The notes under the pieces: generated by a model
Database searches by the model: none
What the model saw: the letters and a program-made list of their open reading frames with translations, nothing else
What the model was told of the DNA's origin: nothing
Part shown: in pieces, positions 1-8,562 of the stretch
Layout of the letters: the number at the start of each line of letters is the position of its first letter
Position numbering within the stretch: the first letter of the stretch is position 1
Made by a program: the position numbers and the translations under genes
Assembly: GCF_026262575.1 (NCBI RefSeq)
Contig: NZ_JAPKFL010000021.1
Coordinates: forward strand, 30,399-94,398
DNA length: 64,000 nucleotides
DNA from: Streptomyces marinisediminis
GTDB taxonomy: Bacteria; Actinomycetota; Actinomycetes; Streptomycetales; Streptomycetaceae
Direction: 5' to 3'

Positions 1-1
1 G

Positions 2-691
2 GCGCACCGCACGCCGCCGACGCGGGCCGCCGCCGTCGCGGTGCAGGAGGAGCTGCGCGGGCGGGTGGTCGCGCTCGACCAGGGCCCGGCGCCCGGAGCG
101 CCGGGCACTCTCGTGGCCGGGGTGGACGTCGCCTACGACGACGCGCGCGACGCGGTGGCCGCGGCGGCGGTCGTCGTCGACGCGGCCACCCTCGACGTCG
201 TCGCGCAGGCCACCGCGCGCGGGCCGGTGCCGTTCCCGTACGTGCCCGGGCTGCTGGCCTTCCGCGAGCTGCCCGCCGCGCTCGCCGCGCTGGACCGGCT
301 CCCGGTGGCGCCGGACCTCGTGGTGTGCGACGGGTACGGGATCGCCCACCCGCGCCGCTTCGGCCTGGCCAGCCACCTCGGAGTGATCACCGGGCTCCCG
401 TCGATCGGCGTGGCGAAGAACCCGTTCGGCTTCGCCGTGCCGACGCCGCCGGGCGCCCCGCGCGGCAGCGTCGCACCGCTGGTGGACCCGGACACGGGGG
501 AGGAGGTGGGCGCCGCCGTGCGCACCCGGGACGGGGTGCGGCCGGTGTACGTCTCCCTCGGGCACCGGGTGTCGTCGGCGGCGGCCTGCGCCCACGTGCT
601 CTCGCTCGCGCGGGCGTACCGGCAGCCGGAGACCACGCGGCTGGCCGACCGCCTGTGCCGCGCGGAGCTGCGCCGACCGCCGGACGCGTGA
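2..691 (+). CDS. nfi: Endonuclease V (deoxyinosine 3' endonuclease), 5' end outside window
   Basis: This is a DNA repair nuclease that nicks the second phosphodiester bond 3' of deoxyinosine. Visible family signatures are GVDVAYDD (first catalytic Asp), FPYVPGLLAFRE, VVCDGYGIAHPRRFGLASHLG, and GVAKNPFGF followed later by PVYVSLGHRVS. The reading frame is open to the first base of the window, and the residues before the first possible start (GTG at 41) still look like the family N-terminus. I therefore treat the gene as truncated by the window rather than starting at 41. It converges on the next gene with only 15 bp between stop codons. The family assignment is confident; the true start cannot be seen. 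Confidence 0.9.
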   Translation, partial: AHRTPPTRAAAVAVQEELRGRVVALDQGPAPGAPGTLVAGVDVAYDDARDAVAAAAVVVDAATLDVVAQATARGPVPFPYVPGLLAFRELPAALAALDRLPVAPDLVVCDGYGIAHPRRFGLASHLGVITGLPSIGVAKNPFGFAVPTPPGAPRGSVAPLVDPDTGEEVGAAVRTRDGVRPVYVSLGHRVSSAAACAHVLSLARAYRQPETTRLADRLCRAELRRPPDA

Positions 692-706
692 CCCGGGCCC
701 GCGCCC

Positions 707-1897
707 TCACCGGCCGTGGTGCGTCACCCGGAAGCCGAGGCCGGCCGCCGACAGGCGGTCGATGAGCGGCCGGCCCATCGCGGCGGCGGGGGTGACCTGC
801 CCGGCGGTGCGGGGAAGGTCGTCGAAGGCCAGGCACAGCGCGGACTCCGCCAGCATCTTGGCCGTCTCGTCGTAGCCGGGGTCGCCGCCGCTGACCTCGG
901 TGGCGACCCGGCGGCCACCGCCCGTGCCGAGGAAGCGCACGGAGAAGGTGCTGCGGGCCCGCCGCTCCTCGCTCGGCCCCTCGCCCGGGGCCAGCCGGGC
1001 GGACAGGGCGCGGCGGGCGGCGGGCACCTGGGCGAGCGCCACGAGCCCGGCCACCCCCGCGACGCCGCCGAGCGCGACCGGCAGCCGCCGCACCGCCGCC
1101 GCGTGCCGGTAGCGGAAGTCGGGCCCGTAGCGCTCCAGCGCGGCGGCCGAGCGGCCCACGACCTGCGGGTCGATGGTGGGCAGGGGCACCGCCCAGGCGC
1201 CCAGCAGCGGCACGCGGCGCACGCCGCCGGTGGGCAGGGAGATGCGCCGGTCCTCGGGCCTGGGTTCCGCCCGGCGCCGCTCGCGGGCCGCGTCGAGCGT
1301 CTGCCGGCCGCGGGCGAGCGCCTCCAGCGCGGAGGCCAGCGTGCCGCCGGAGAAGGTCGCGTCGGTGCGCACGTAGCCGTCGACGCGCAGCGGCACGCCC
1401 TCGGGGAGCTGTTCGACGGTGTAGAGCACGCCCAGGTCGTGCGGCACGGAGTCGAAGCCGCAGGCGTGCACCAGCCGGGCGCCGGTGCGCACGGCGGTGG
1501 CGTGGTGCCGCAGGTACATGGTGTCGACGAACTCGGGCTCGCCGCACAGGTCCACGTAGTCGGTTCCGGTCTCGGCGCAGGCGGCCACCAGGGGCGCCCC
1601 GTGGCGCAGGTAGGGACCGACGGTGCTGACGACCACCGAGGCGTCGGCGGCCAGGCGGCGCAGCGCGTCCGCGTCGCCGGCGTCGGCGTCCAGGAGGGGC
1701 AGCTCGCTCAGTTCCGCGCGCTCCGGGCGCAGGGCGGCCAGTTCGGCGCGGACGGCGGCGAGCTTGCCCCGGTTGCGTCCGGCCAGGGCCCAGCGGCAGC
1801 CGGGCGGCGCGTGCTCGGCCAGGTAGCGGGCGACCAGGCGGCCGGTGAATCCGGTGGCGCCGAACAGGACCAGGTCGTGGGCGGGGCTGGAGGGCAA
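707..1897 (-). CDS. Saccharopine dehydrogenase-like NAD(P)-binding oxidoreductase (trans-acting enoyl reductase family)
   Basis: The 396-residue protein opens with a Rossmann motif (LVLFGATGFTGRLVARYLAEH, about residues 9-29), then DYVDLCGE near the middle and HACGFDSVPHDLGVLYT, the usual pattern of saccharopine-dehydrogenase-like proteins and mycobacterial trans-acting enoyl reductases. In that family the partner is often a polyketide or lipid synthase; none lies nearby, so the substrate is unknown. The start is a TTG at 1897, chosen because AAGGAG lies 8 nt upstream and the Rossmann fold follows at once. The gene stands alone, converging on endonuclease V and diverging from the beta-oxidation operon. 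Family is confident, role is not. Confidence 0.82.
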   Translation of the reverse strand: MPSSPAHDLVLFGATGFTGRLVARYLAEHAPPGCRWALAGRNRGKLAAVRAELAALRPERAELSELPLLDADAGDADALRRLAADASVVVSTVGPYLRHGAPLVAACAETGTDYVDLCGEPEFVDTMYLRHHATAVRTGARLVHACGFDSVPHDLGVLYTVEQLPEGVPLRVDGYVRTDATFSGGTLASALEALARGRQTLDAARERRRAEPRPEDRRISLPTGGVRRVPLLGAWAVPLPTIDPQVVGRSAAALERYGPDFRYRHAAAVRRLPVALGGVAGVAGLVALAQVPAARRALSARLAPGEGPSEERRARSTFSVRFLGTGGGRRVATEVSGGDPGYDETAKMLAESALCLAFDDLPRTAGQVTPAAAMGRPLIDRLSAAGLGFRVTHHGR

Positions 1898-2394
1898 GCG
1901 GGGGCTCCTTCGCCGGTCGTTGGGGACGCGCGGGCGGGCGGGCGGGCGTCGGTGCGCCGCCGCCTACCGCGACCGTATGGCCGGGCGGGCGGATGATCCA
2001 CCGGTGCCACGGGAATCGAGGCGTGAGTTCGCCCTCACACCTCCGACGTCCGCCCGCGGAGCGGCCCGGTGCGGGCAACGCCCCCGGCGCGGAGGCGCGG
2101 TGGGACGGCCGGGAGGGCGCCCGTCCGCCTCGGACGGCTGACGGCCGGGCCGGCGCCACGCGCATCGGTCCCGGTCGCACGGCAGCGCCGTCCCCGGTCG
2201 CCGCCCGTCCGCGCGTGGGCTCGCCCGCCCCGGGCGGCGGCGTTGCCGGCACCGCCCGGCGTGCCGTCCGCTCCCGCGAGGGGTGCGGGGAGGAGCCGCC
2301 GCACGTCCGCCCGGGGCGGGCGGGGGCCGGGCCGGGCCGCACCGGGCGTGCGCCACCGCGGTGTACCCGTCGGTAATCCGCGCCCCGGAAGGGC
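1898..2394. other. Intergenic region between divergent oxidoreductase and beta-oxidation operon
   Basis: About 500 bp of very GC-rich DNA without a convincing gene. Long open frames cross it on both strands, but they lack ribosome-binding sites and recognisable protein sequence. It holds a near-perfect inverted repeat at 2018-2043 and leads into the promoter at 2395-2423. Confidence 0.6.
2018..2043. promoter_or_regulatory. Inverted repeat, possible operator
   Basis: GAGGCGTGAG (2018-2027) and CTCACACCTC (2034-2043) form a 10-bp stem with one G-T mismatch around TTCGCC. It lies about 120 bp upstream of the TTG start of the divergent oxidoreductase. It could be a regulator site or an RNA hairpin; no regulator can be assigned. 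Confidence 0.3.
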
Positions 2395-2423
2395 TTGTGC
2401 CGGGGGCCCCGCCTTCTTAGCAT
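2395..2423 (+). promoter_or_regulatory. Candidate promoter of the beta-oxidation operon
   Basis: TTGTGC (2395-2400) and TAGCAT (2418-2423) are separated by 17 bp and lie 42 bp before the preferred start at 2465. Just downstream, over the expected transcription start, is TGTTACATCAGTTGTGTCACA (about 2430-2450) with two TGT-ACA type half sites, a plausible repressor site. The sequence shows the boxes; their use is inferred. Confidence 0.45.
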
Positions 2424-2464
2424 CATCGGTGTTACATCAGTTGTGTCACATGGCTGGGGGCCTG

Positions 2465-3619
2465 ATGACGGCGGCGACAGCACCCGGACAGGGCGGAGGC
2501 CCGCTCGCGGGCGTGCGCGTGGTGGAACTGGCCGGGATCGGCCCCGGTCCCTTCGCGGCCATGCTCCTGGGCGACCTGGGCGCCGACGTCGTCCGCGTCG
2601 ACCGTCCCGGGGGCGCCGGGCTCGGCATCGACCCCGCCGTGGACGTCACCGGGCGCAACAAGCGCTCGGTGCTGGTGGACCTGAAGGCCGCGTCCGGGGC
2701 GGCCACCGTGCTGGACCTGGTGACCCGGGCGGACGTGCTGGTCGAGGGCTACCGGCCGGGCGTGGCCGAACGCCTCGGGGTGGGCCCGAAGCCGTGCCTG
2801 GCCCGCAACCCGGCGCTCGTCTACGGGCGCATGACGGGCTGGGGGCAGGAGGGGCCGCTCGCCCCGCGCGCCGGGCACGACATCGGCTACGCCGCGCTCA
2901 CCGGGGCCCTCGGCCTGGCCGGTCCGGCCGGCGGCCCGCCCTACGCCCCGGCGAACCTGCTGGGCGACTACGCGGGCGGCTCCCTCTACCTCGTCGTCGG
3001 CGTGCTGGCCGCGCTGCACCACGCGCGCGCCCACGGCACCGGCCAGGTGGTGGACGCCGCCATCGTGGACGGCACCAGCCACCTGACGGCGATGCTGCAC
3101 GGCATGCTCGCCGCCGGAGCCTGGCAGGACGCGCGCGGGGTCAACCTGCTCGACGGCGGCAGCCCCTTCTACGGCGTCTACGAGACCGCCGACGGCGGCC
3201 ACATGGCCGTCGGCGCCCTGGAGGAGCGCTTCTACGCCGAGTTCGTCCGGCTGCTGGGCCTGGACCCGGCCACCGCCGACCGCACCGACCTCGCCCACTG
3301 GCCCGCGCTGCGCGCGGCGGTGGCCGACCGCTTCCGCACCCGTACCCGCGACGCGTGGGCGGAGGTCTTCGCCGGCTCCGACGCCTGCGTCGCGCCCGTG
3401 CTCTCGCTGCGCGAGGCACCGCACCACCCCCACCTCGCGGCGCGCGGCACCTTCGTGGACCACGGCGGCATCACCCAGCCCGCCCCCGCCCCCCGGTTCT
3501 CGGCCACCCCCGGCGCCGTGCGCACCGCCCCCGCCCGCCCGGGGGCCGACGCGGCCTCCGTCGCGCGCGACTGGCGTCTGCCCGCCGACGCCTTCGCGGC
3601 ACCGGCCGACGCCCCCTGA
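2465..3619 (+). CDS. Family III CoA-transferase fold, alpha-methylacyl-CoA racemase-like
   Basis: The protein (384 residues) is a CaiB/BaiF-family enzyme. LAGVRVVELAGIGPGPFAAMLLGDLGADVVRVD is the family N-terminus. Two features point to racemases rather than true CoA-transferases: GHDIGY, whose His is the racemase base, and NLLGDYAGGSLYLVVG, with its partner Asp. These match the His/Asp pair of mycobacterial MCR. The reaction would be 2R/2S epimerisation of branched acyl-CoAs before beta-oxidation, which fits its place as first gene ahead of an acyl-CoA dehydrogenase. ATG 2465 is preferred (GGGGG 4 nt upstream); ATG 2450 in the same frame is possible but has no visible ribosome site. Confidence 0.87.
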   Translation: MTAATAPGQGGGPLAGVRVVELAGIGPGPFAAMLLGDLGADVVRVDRPGGAGLGIDPAVDVTGRNKRSVLVDLKAASGAATVLDLVTRADVLVEGYRPGVAERLGVGPKPCLARNPALVYGRMTGWGQEGPLAPRAGHDIGYAALTGALGLAGPAGGPPYAPANLLGDYAGGSLYLVVGVLAALHHARAHGTGQVVDAAIVDGTSHLTAMLHGMLAAGAWQDARGVNLLDGGSPFYGVYETADGGHMAVGALEERFYAEFVRLLGLDPATADRTDLAHWPALRAAVADRFRTRTRDAWAEVFAGSDACVAPVLSLREAPHHPHLAARGTFVDHGGITQPAPAPRFSATPGAVRTAPARPGADAASVARDWRLPADAFAAPADAP

Positions 3620-3663
3620 CCCCGAGCAGTCCACCGACGACCCGCCACAGCGGCAGGAGCAGC

Positions 3664-4806
3664 ATGCAGCGCGAGATCTACACCGAGGACCACGAGGCGT
3701 TCCGGGAGACGGTCAGGACGTATCTGGCCAAGGAGGTCACCCCGCACTACCAGCAGTGGGAGCGCGACGGCATCGTCAGCCGGGACGCCTGGCGGGCCGC
3801 CGGGCGCCAGGGGCTGCTGGGCCTGGCCGTGCCCCGGGAGCACGGCGGCGGAGGCGAGTCCGACTTCCGCTACAGCGCCGTGCTCACCGAGGAGTTCGCC
3901 AAGGCCGGGGTGTCCGGCCTGGCCATCGGCCTGCACAACGACATCGTCGGCCCCTACCTGCTCTCGCTCGCCACCGAGGAGCAGCGGCGCCGCTGGCTGC
4001 CCGGCTTCTGCTCCGGTGAGCTGATCACCGCCATCGCCATGACCGAGCCGGACGCCGGCTCCGACCTCCAGGCCATCCGCACCACCGCCGAGGACCACGG
4101 CGACCACTGGACGCTGCGCGGCTCCAAGACCTTCATCTCCAACGGCATCCTCGCCGACCTGGTGGTCGTCGTCGCCCGCACCACCCCCGAGGGCGGCGCC
4201 AAGGGGCTGAGCCTGCTCCTCGTCGAGCGCGGCATGGACGGCTTCGAGCGCGGCCGCAACCTCGACAAGATCGGCCAGAAGGCGCAGGACACGGCCGAGC
4301 TGTTCTTCCACGACGTGCGCGTGCCCAAGGAGAACCTGCTGGGCGAGCTGAACGGCGCGTTCACGCACCTCATGACGCATCTGGCGCAGGAGCGCATGGC
4401 CATCGCGGTCGCCGCCGTCACCGTCGCCGAGCACCTGCTGGAGACCACGACCGCCTACGTCAAGGAGCGCGAGGCGTTCGGGCGCCCGCTGGCCCGCCTC
4501 CAGCACATCCGGTTCGAGATCGCCGAGATGGCCACCGAGTGCGCCGTCACCCGCTCCTTCCTCGACCGCTGCATCACCGAGCACACGGCGGGGAGACTGG
4601 ACGCGGTGCACGCCTCCATGGCCAAGTGGTGGTCCACCGAGCTGCAGAAGCGCGTCACCGACCGCTGCCTGCAACTGCACGGCGGGTACGGGTACATGGC
4701 CGAGTACCCCGTCGCCCGGGCCTACACCGACGGCCGCATCCAGACGATCTACGGCGGCACCACCGAGATCATGAAGGAGATCATCGGACGCTCGCTGCTG
4801 GCCTGA
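3664..4806 (+). CDS. Acyl-CoA dehydrogenase, long-chain type
   Basis: The 380-residue FAD enzyme performs the first oxidation of beta-oxidation. ITAIAMTEPDAGSDLQ (FAD/substrate loop), TFISNG, LQHIRFEIAEMA and LQLHGGYGYMAEYPVAR are classic. At the C-terminal position where medium- and short-chain enzymes carry their catalytic Glu (YEGT) this protein has YGGTTE. The Glu in LAQERMAIA occupies the site used by long-chain and isovaleryl-CoA dehydrogenases. It is therefore a long-chain or branched-chain type enzyme. It begins 44 bp after the racemase and precedes the thiolase by 75 bp in the same operon. ATG 3664 follows an AGGAGC-like sequence. Confidence 0.93.
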   Translation: MQREIYTEDHEAFRETVRTYLAKEVTPHYQQWERDGIVSRDAWRAAGRQGLLGLAVPREHGGGGESDFRYSAVLTEEFAKAGVSGLAIGLHNDIVGPYLLSLATEEQRRRWLPGFCSGELITAIAMTEPDAGSDLQAIRTTAEDHGDHWTLRGSKTFISNGILADLVVVVARTTPEGGAKGLSLLLVERGMDGFERGRNLDKIGQKAQDTAELFFHDVRVPKENLLGELNGAFTHLMTHLAQERMAIAVAAVTVAEHLLETTTAYVKEREAFGRPLARLQHIRFEIAEMATECAVTRSFLDRCITEHTAGRLDAVHASMAKWWSTELQKRVTDRCLQLHGGYGYMAEYPVARAYTDGRIQTIYGGTTEIMKEIIGRSLLA

Positions 4807-4881
4807 GCCGTCCCCGCGCCCGCCCACCCCCGCCCCGCGACCCCCGCGACCTCGCAAGCCCCCAGCCGAAAGGCCCCACCC

Positions 4882-6096
4882 GTGAGCACCGAAGCGTACG
4901 TCTACGACGCCATCCGCACCCCGCGCGGGCGCGGCAAGGAGAACGGCGCCCTGCACGGCACCAAGCCCATCGACCTCGTCGTGGGACTCATCCACGAGCT
5001 GCGCGCCCGCTTCCCCGGCCTGGACCCGGCCGCCATCGACGACGTCGTCCTCGGCGTCGTCAGCCCGCACAGCGACCAGGGCTCGGACATCGCCAAGATC
5101 GCCGCCCTGGCCGCCGGGCTGCCCGACACCGTCGCCGGCGTGCAGGAGAACCGCTTCTGCGCCTCCGGGCTGGAGGCCGTCAACCTGGCCGCCGCCAAGG
5201 TGCGCTCCGGCTGGGAGGACCTGATCCTGGCCGGCGGCGTGGAGTCCATGTCCCGCGTGCCGCTGGGCAGCGACGGCGGCGCCTGGGCCATGGACCCGAT
5301 GACCAGCTTCGAGACCGGGTTCGTCCCCCAGGGCATCGGCGCCGACCTCATCGCCACCATCGAGGGCTTCTCCCGCCGGGACGTGGACGAGTACGCCGCG
5401 CTCTCCCAGGAGCGCGCCGCCGCGGCGTGGAAGGAGGAGCGCTTCGCCCGCTCCGTCGTCCCCGTGCGCGACCGCTCCGGGCTGACCCTCCTCGACCACG
5501 ACGAGCACCTGCGCCCGGGCACCACCGCCGACTCCCTGGCGAAGCTCAAGCCGTCCTTCGAGACCATCGGGGACCTGGGCGGCTTCGACGCCGTCGCGCT
5601 CCAGAAGTACCACTGGGTCGAGAGGATCGACCACGTGCACCACGCGGGCAACTCCTCCGGCATCGTGGACGGCGCCGCGCTGGTCGCCGTCGGCAACGCC
5701 GAGACCGGACGCCGCTTCGGGCTCACCCCGCGGGCCCGCATCGTGTCCGCCGCCGTCTCCGGCGCCGACCCGACCATCATGCTCACCGGCCCCGCGCCCG
5801 CCTCCCGCAAGGCGCTCGCCAAGGCCGGGCTGACGATCGACGACATCGACCTGGTGGAGATCAACGAGGCGTTCGCCGCCGTCGTGCTGCGCTTCGTGCG
5901 CGACATGGGCCTGAGCATGGACAAGGTCAACGTCAACGGCGGCGCCATCGCCCTGGGCCACCCGCTGGGCGCCACCGGCGCCATGATCCTGGGCACCCTC
6001 GTCGACGAGCTGGAGCGGCGCGACCAGCGGTACGGGCTGGCCACCCTGTGCGTCGGCGGCGGCATGGGCATCGCCACCGTCGTCGAACGCCTGTGA
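4882..6096 (+). CDS. fadA: Acetyl-CoA acetyltransferase / 3-ketoacyl-CoA thiolase
   Basis: This 404-residue thiolase cleaves 3-ketoacyl-CoA to acetyl-CoA plus a shortened acyl-CoA. The nucleophilic Cys sits in NRFCASGLEAVN (about residue 94), the catalytic His in NVNGGAIALGHPLGATGA, and the second Cys in LCVGGGMG near the C-terminus. VEINEAFAA is also intact. GTG 4882 is chosen because GAAAGG lies just upstream and the product begins with the typical YVYDAIRTPRGRGK. It is followed 65 bp later by the FadB-like gene, its usual partner in the multienzyme complex. All three catalytic motifs are present, so activity is likely. Confidence 0.95.
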   Translation: MSTEAYVYDAIRTPRGRGKENGALHGTKPIDLVVGLIHELRARFPGLDPAAIDDVVLGVVSPHSDQGSDIAKIAALAAGLPDTVAGVQENRFCASGLEAVNLAAAKVRSGWEDLILAGGVESMSRVPLGSDGGAWAMDPMTSFETGFVPQGIGADLIATIEGFSRRDVDEYAALSQERAAAAWKEERFARSVVPVRDRSGLTLLDHDEHLRPGTTADSLAKLKPSFETIGDLGGFDAVALQKYHWVERIDHVHHAGNSSGIVDGAALVAVGNAETGRRFGLTPRARIVSAAVSGADPTIMLTGPAPASRKALAKAGLTIDDIDLVEINEAFAAVVLRFVRDMGLSMDKVNVNGGAIALGHPLGATGAMILGTLVDELERRDQRYGLATLCVGGGMGIATVVERL

Positions 6097-6161
6097 GGCC
6101 CGGACGCCCGCCCGCGCGACCGCCCGCACCCCGCCGACCCCTTCCCAGGAGACAGCACGCC

Positions 6162-8345
6162 ATGCCCGAGCCCACCACGATCCGCTGGCACCGCGACGCC
6201 GACGACATCGTCACCCTCACCCTGGACGACCCGGACCAGTCCGCCAACACCATGAACGAGGCGTTCACCGCCTCGCTCACGGCCGTCGCCAACCGCCTGG
6301 AGGCGGAGCGCGAGGAGATCCGCGGCGTCATCGTCACCTCCGCCAAGAAGACCTTCTTCGCCGGCGGCGACCTGCGCCTGCTCGTCCAGGCCACCCCGGA
6401 GAACGCCGAGGAGATCTACGCCAAGGGGATGCGCGTCAAGCGCGACCTGCGCCGCATCGAGACCCTGGGCAGGCCCGTCGTCGCCGCCATCAACGGCGCG
6501 GCACTCGGCGGCGGGCTGGAGATCGCGCTCGCCTGCCACCACCGCGTCGCGCTCGACGCCCCCGGCAGCCGCATCGGCCTGCCCGAGTCCACGCTCGGCC
6601 TGCTGCCCGGTGGCGGCGGCGTGGTGCGCGCCGTGCGGCTGCTGGGCATCGCCGACGCGCTGCTCAACGTCCTGCTGCAAGGGCAGCAGTACGTGCCCGC
6701 CGCCGCGCGGGACAAGGGCCTGGTGCACGAGGTCGTCGCCGACCACGACGCGCTCCTCGCCCGCGCCCGGGCGTTCATCGAGGCCCACCCCGAGGCCGCG
6801 CAGCCCTGGGACACCGAGGGCTACAAGATCCCCGGCGGCACCCCGGCGCACCCCGGGTTCGCGGCGAACCTCCCCGCCTTCCCCGCCAACCTCACCAAGC
6901 AGACCGGCGGCGCGCCCTACCCCGCCCAGCGCTCCATCATGGCGGCGGCCGTGGAGGGCGCGCAGGTCGACTTCGCCACCGCCGAGCGCATCGAGGGCCG
7001 CTACTTCACCGAGCTGGTCACCGGCCCGCTGGCCAAGAACATGATCCAGGCGTTCTTCTTCGACCTCCAGGCCGTCAACTCCGGGGCGAGCCGCCCCGAC
7101 GGCGTGCCCGAGCGGAAGGTGCGCAAGGTCGCGGTGCTCGGCGCCGGGATGATGGGGGCGGGCATCGCCTACTCCTGCGCCAAGGCCGGCATCGAGGTCG
7201 TCCTGAAGGACGTGTCGGCGGAGGCCGCCGAGAAGGGCAAGGACTACTCCGCCGGACTGCTGGACAAGGCGCTGGCCCGGGGCAAGACCACCCCCGACAA
7301 GCGCGACGCCCTGCTCGCCCGCATCACGCCCACCGCCGACCCGGCCGACCTGGCGGGGTGCGACGCCGTCATCGAGGCCGTCTTCGAGGACACCGCGCTC
7401 AAGCACGCGGTCTTCCAGGAGGTCCAGCACGTCGTGGAGCCCGACGCGCTGCTGTGCTCGAACACCTCCACGCTGCCCATCACCGGGCTCGCCGAGGGCG
7501 TCGAGCGGCAGGCGGACTTCATCGGCCTGCACTTCTTCTCGCCCGTCGACAAGATGCCGCTCGTGGAGATCGTGCGCGGCCGCCGGACCGGCGACCAGGC
7601 GCTGGCCCGCGCCTTCGACCTGGTACGGCAGATCGGGAAGACGCCGATCGTCGTGCACGACGCCCGCGGCTTCTTCACCTCCCGGGTCATCGGCCAGTTC
7701 CTCAACGAAGGCGTCGCGCTGGTGGGGGAGGGCGTCGAGCCGGCCTCCGTCGAGCAGGCGGCGGCCCAGGCCGGGTACCCGGCGAAGGTGCTGTCCCTGA
7801 TGGACGAGCTGACGCTCACCCTGCCGCGCAAGATCCGCAACGAGACGCGCGCGGCCCTGGAGGCCGAGGGGCGCGAGTGGCCCGAGCACCCGGCCGAGAA
7901 GGTCATCGACCGGATGGTCGACGAGTTCCGGCGGCCCGGCCGCAGCGGCGGGGCGGGCTTCTACGACTACGACGAGGACGGCCGGCGCACCCGCCTGTGG
8001 CCGGGCCTGCGTGAGCACTTCGGCACCGTCGGCGGCGCGCCCACGGTGCCGTTCGAGGACATGAAGGAGCGCATGCTCTTCTCCGAGGCGCTGGACACCG
8101 TGCGCTGCCTGGAGGAAGGCATCCTCACCACGGTCGCCGACGCCAACATCGGCTCCGTCATGGGCATCGGCTTCCCGCCGTGGACGGGCGGCTGCCTGCA
8201 GTACATCAACGGCTACCCCGGCGGGCTGCCCGGCTTCGTCGCCCGCGCCCGCGAGCTCCAGGAGCGGTACGGCGACCGCTTCGCGCCGCCCGCCCTGCTG
8301 CTGGAGAAGGCGGACCGGGGCGAACGCTTCACCGACGCCGCCTGA
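6162..8345 (+). CDS. fadB: FadB-like bifunctional enoyl-CoA hydratase / 3-hydroxyacyl-CoA dehydrogenase
   Basis: The 727-residue protein has a crotonase domain (about 1-200), an NAD-binding domain opening with VAVLGAGMMGAGIAYSCAKAG (about 323-343), and a C-terminal dehydrogenase region. Both hydratase glutamates are visible (ALGGGLEIALAC and GLPESTLGLLPG), as is the dehydrogenase His in GLHFFSPVDKMPLVEIV. It performs hydration and the second oxidation and hands 3-ketoacyl-CoA to the upstream thiolase. ATG 6162 follows CAGGAGA. It is the last gene of the operon; a strong hairpin starts at its stop codon. Intact motifs and operon context make the assignment secure. Confidence 0.95.
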   Translation: MPEPTTIRWHRDADDIVTLTLDDPDQSANTMNEAFTASLTAVANRLEAEREEIRGVIVTSAKKTFFAGGDLRLLVQATPENAEEIYAKGMRVKRDLRRIETLGRPVVAAINGAALGGGLEIALACHHRVALDAPGSRIGLPESTLGLLPGGGGVVRAVRLLGIADALLNVLLQGQQYVPAAARDKGLVHEVVADHDALLARARAFIEAHPEAAQPWDTEGYKIPGGTPAHPGFAANLPAFPANLTKQTGGAPYPAQRSIMAAAVEGAQVDFATAERIEGRYFTELVTGPLAKNMIQAFFFDLQAVNSGASRPDGVPERKVRKVAVLGAGMMGAGIAYSCAKAGIEVVLKDVSAEAAEKGKDYSAGLLDKALARGKTTPDKRDALLARITPTADPADLAGCDAVIEAVFEDTALKHAVFQEVQHVVEPDALLCSNTSTLPITGLAEGVERQADFIGLHFFSPVDKMPLVEIVRGRRTGDQALARAFDLVRQIGKTPIVVHDARGFFTSRVIGQFLNEGVALVGEGVEPASVEQAAAQAGYPAKVLSLMDELTLTLPRKIRNETRAALEAEGREWPEHPAEKVIDRMVDEFRRPGRSGGAGFYDYDEDGRRTRLWPGLREHFGTVGGAPTVPFEDMKERMLFSEALDTVRCLEEGILTTVADANIGSVMGIGFPPWTGGCLQYINGYPGGLPGFVARARELQERYGDRFAPPALLLEKADRGERFTDAA

Positions 8346-8376
8346 CGCGGGCGGGCCCGCCCGGGCCCGCCCGCGT
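8345..8376. terminator. Hairpin terminator after fadB
   Basis: A perfect 15-bp GC inverted repeat with a 2-nt centre begins at the last base of the fadB stop codon. There is no T-tract, as is usual in Streptomyces. It would serve the convergent fadB and MerR genes. Confidence 0.65.
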
Positions 8377-8486
8377 GCGGGGGCCGGGCGTGCGAAGCCC
8401 GGGCGCGGGGCCCCGGGCCCGCCCGCGCCCGGGCCCCCGCGGTGTGGCCGGCGACCCGGGTCGGCGGATGCGCGGGGCGGGTGCCC

Positions 8487-8536
8487 CGCGCGGGCGGTGG
8501 ACCGCGCCACAGCCGCGCGCGGGCGGTGGACCGCGC
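8487..8536. repeat. 21-bp direct repeat between convergent genes
   Basis: Two identical 21-bp copies of a sequence containing GGGCGGTGGACCGCGC start at 8487 and 8516, 29 bp apart. Each contains a small GCGGT/ACCGC dyad. They lie just downstream of the MerR stop codon. Function unknown; possibly part of transcription termination. Confidence 0.5.
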
Positions 8537-8562
8537 GCGGCTGGGGGCCGGTGGACGACGGG

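Noticed and set aside
2069..2449. Upstream in-frame extension of the racemase gene.
   Set aside because: The extension translates to Arg/Pro/Ala-rich sequence and precedes the promoter-like boxes at 2395-2423; the family starts near 2465.
387..8510. Very long minus-strand open frames opposite the beta-oxidation genes (387-2483, 3232-6129, 4902-8510).
   Set aside because: They lie antisense to genes with clear catalytic motifs, have Arg/Gly/Ala/Val-rich translation without domains, and lack ribosome sites. They reflect high-GC codon bias.
8487..8536. Attachment site or insertion footprint from the 21-bp direct repeat.
   Set aside because: Copies are only 29 bp apart with no integrase, tRNA or element between them.
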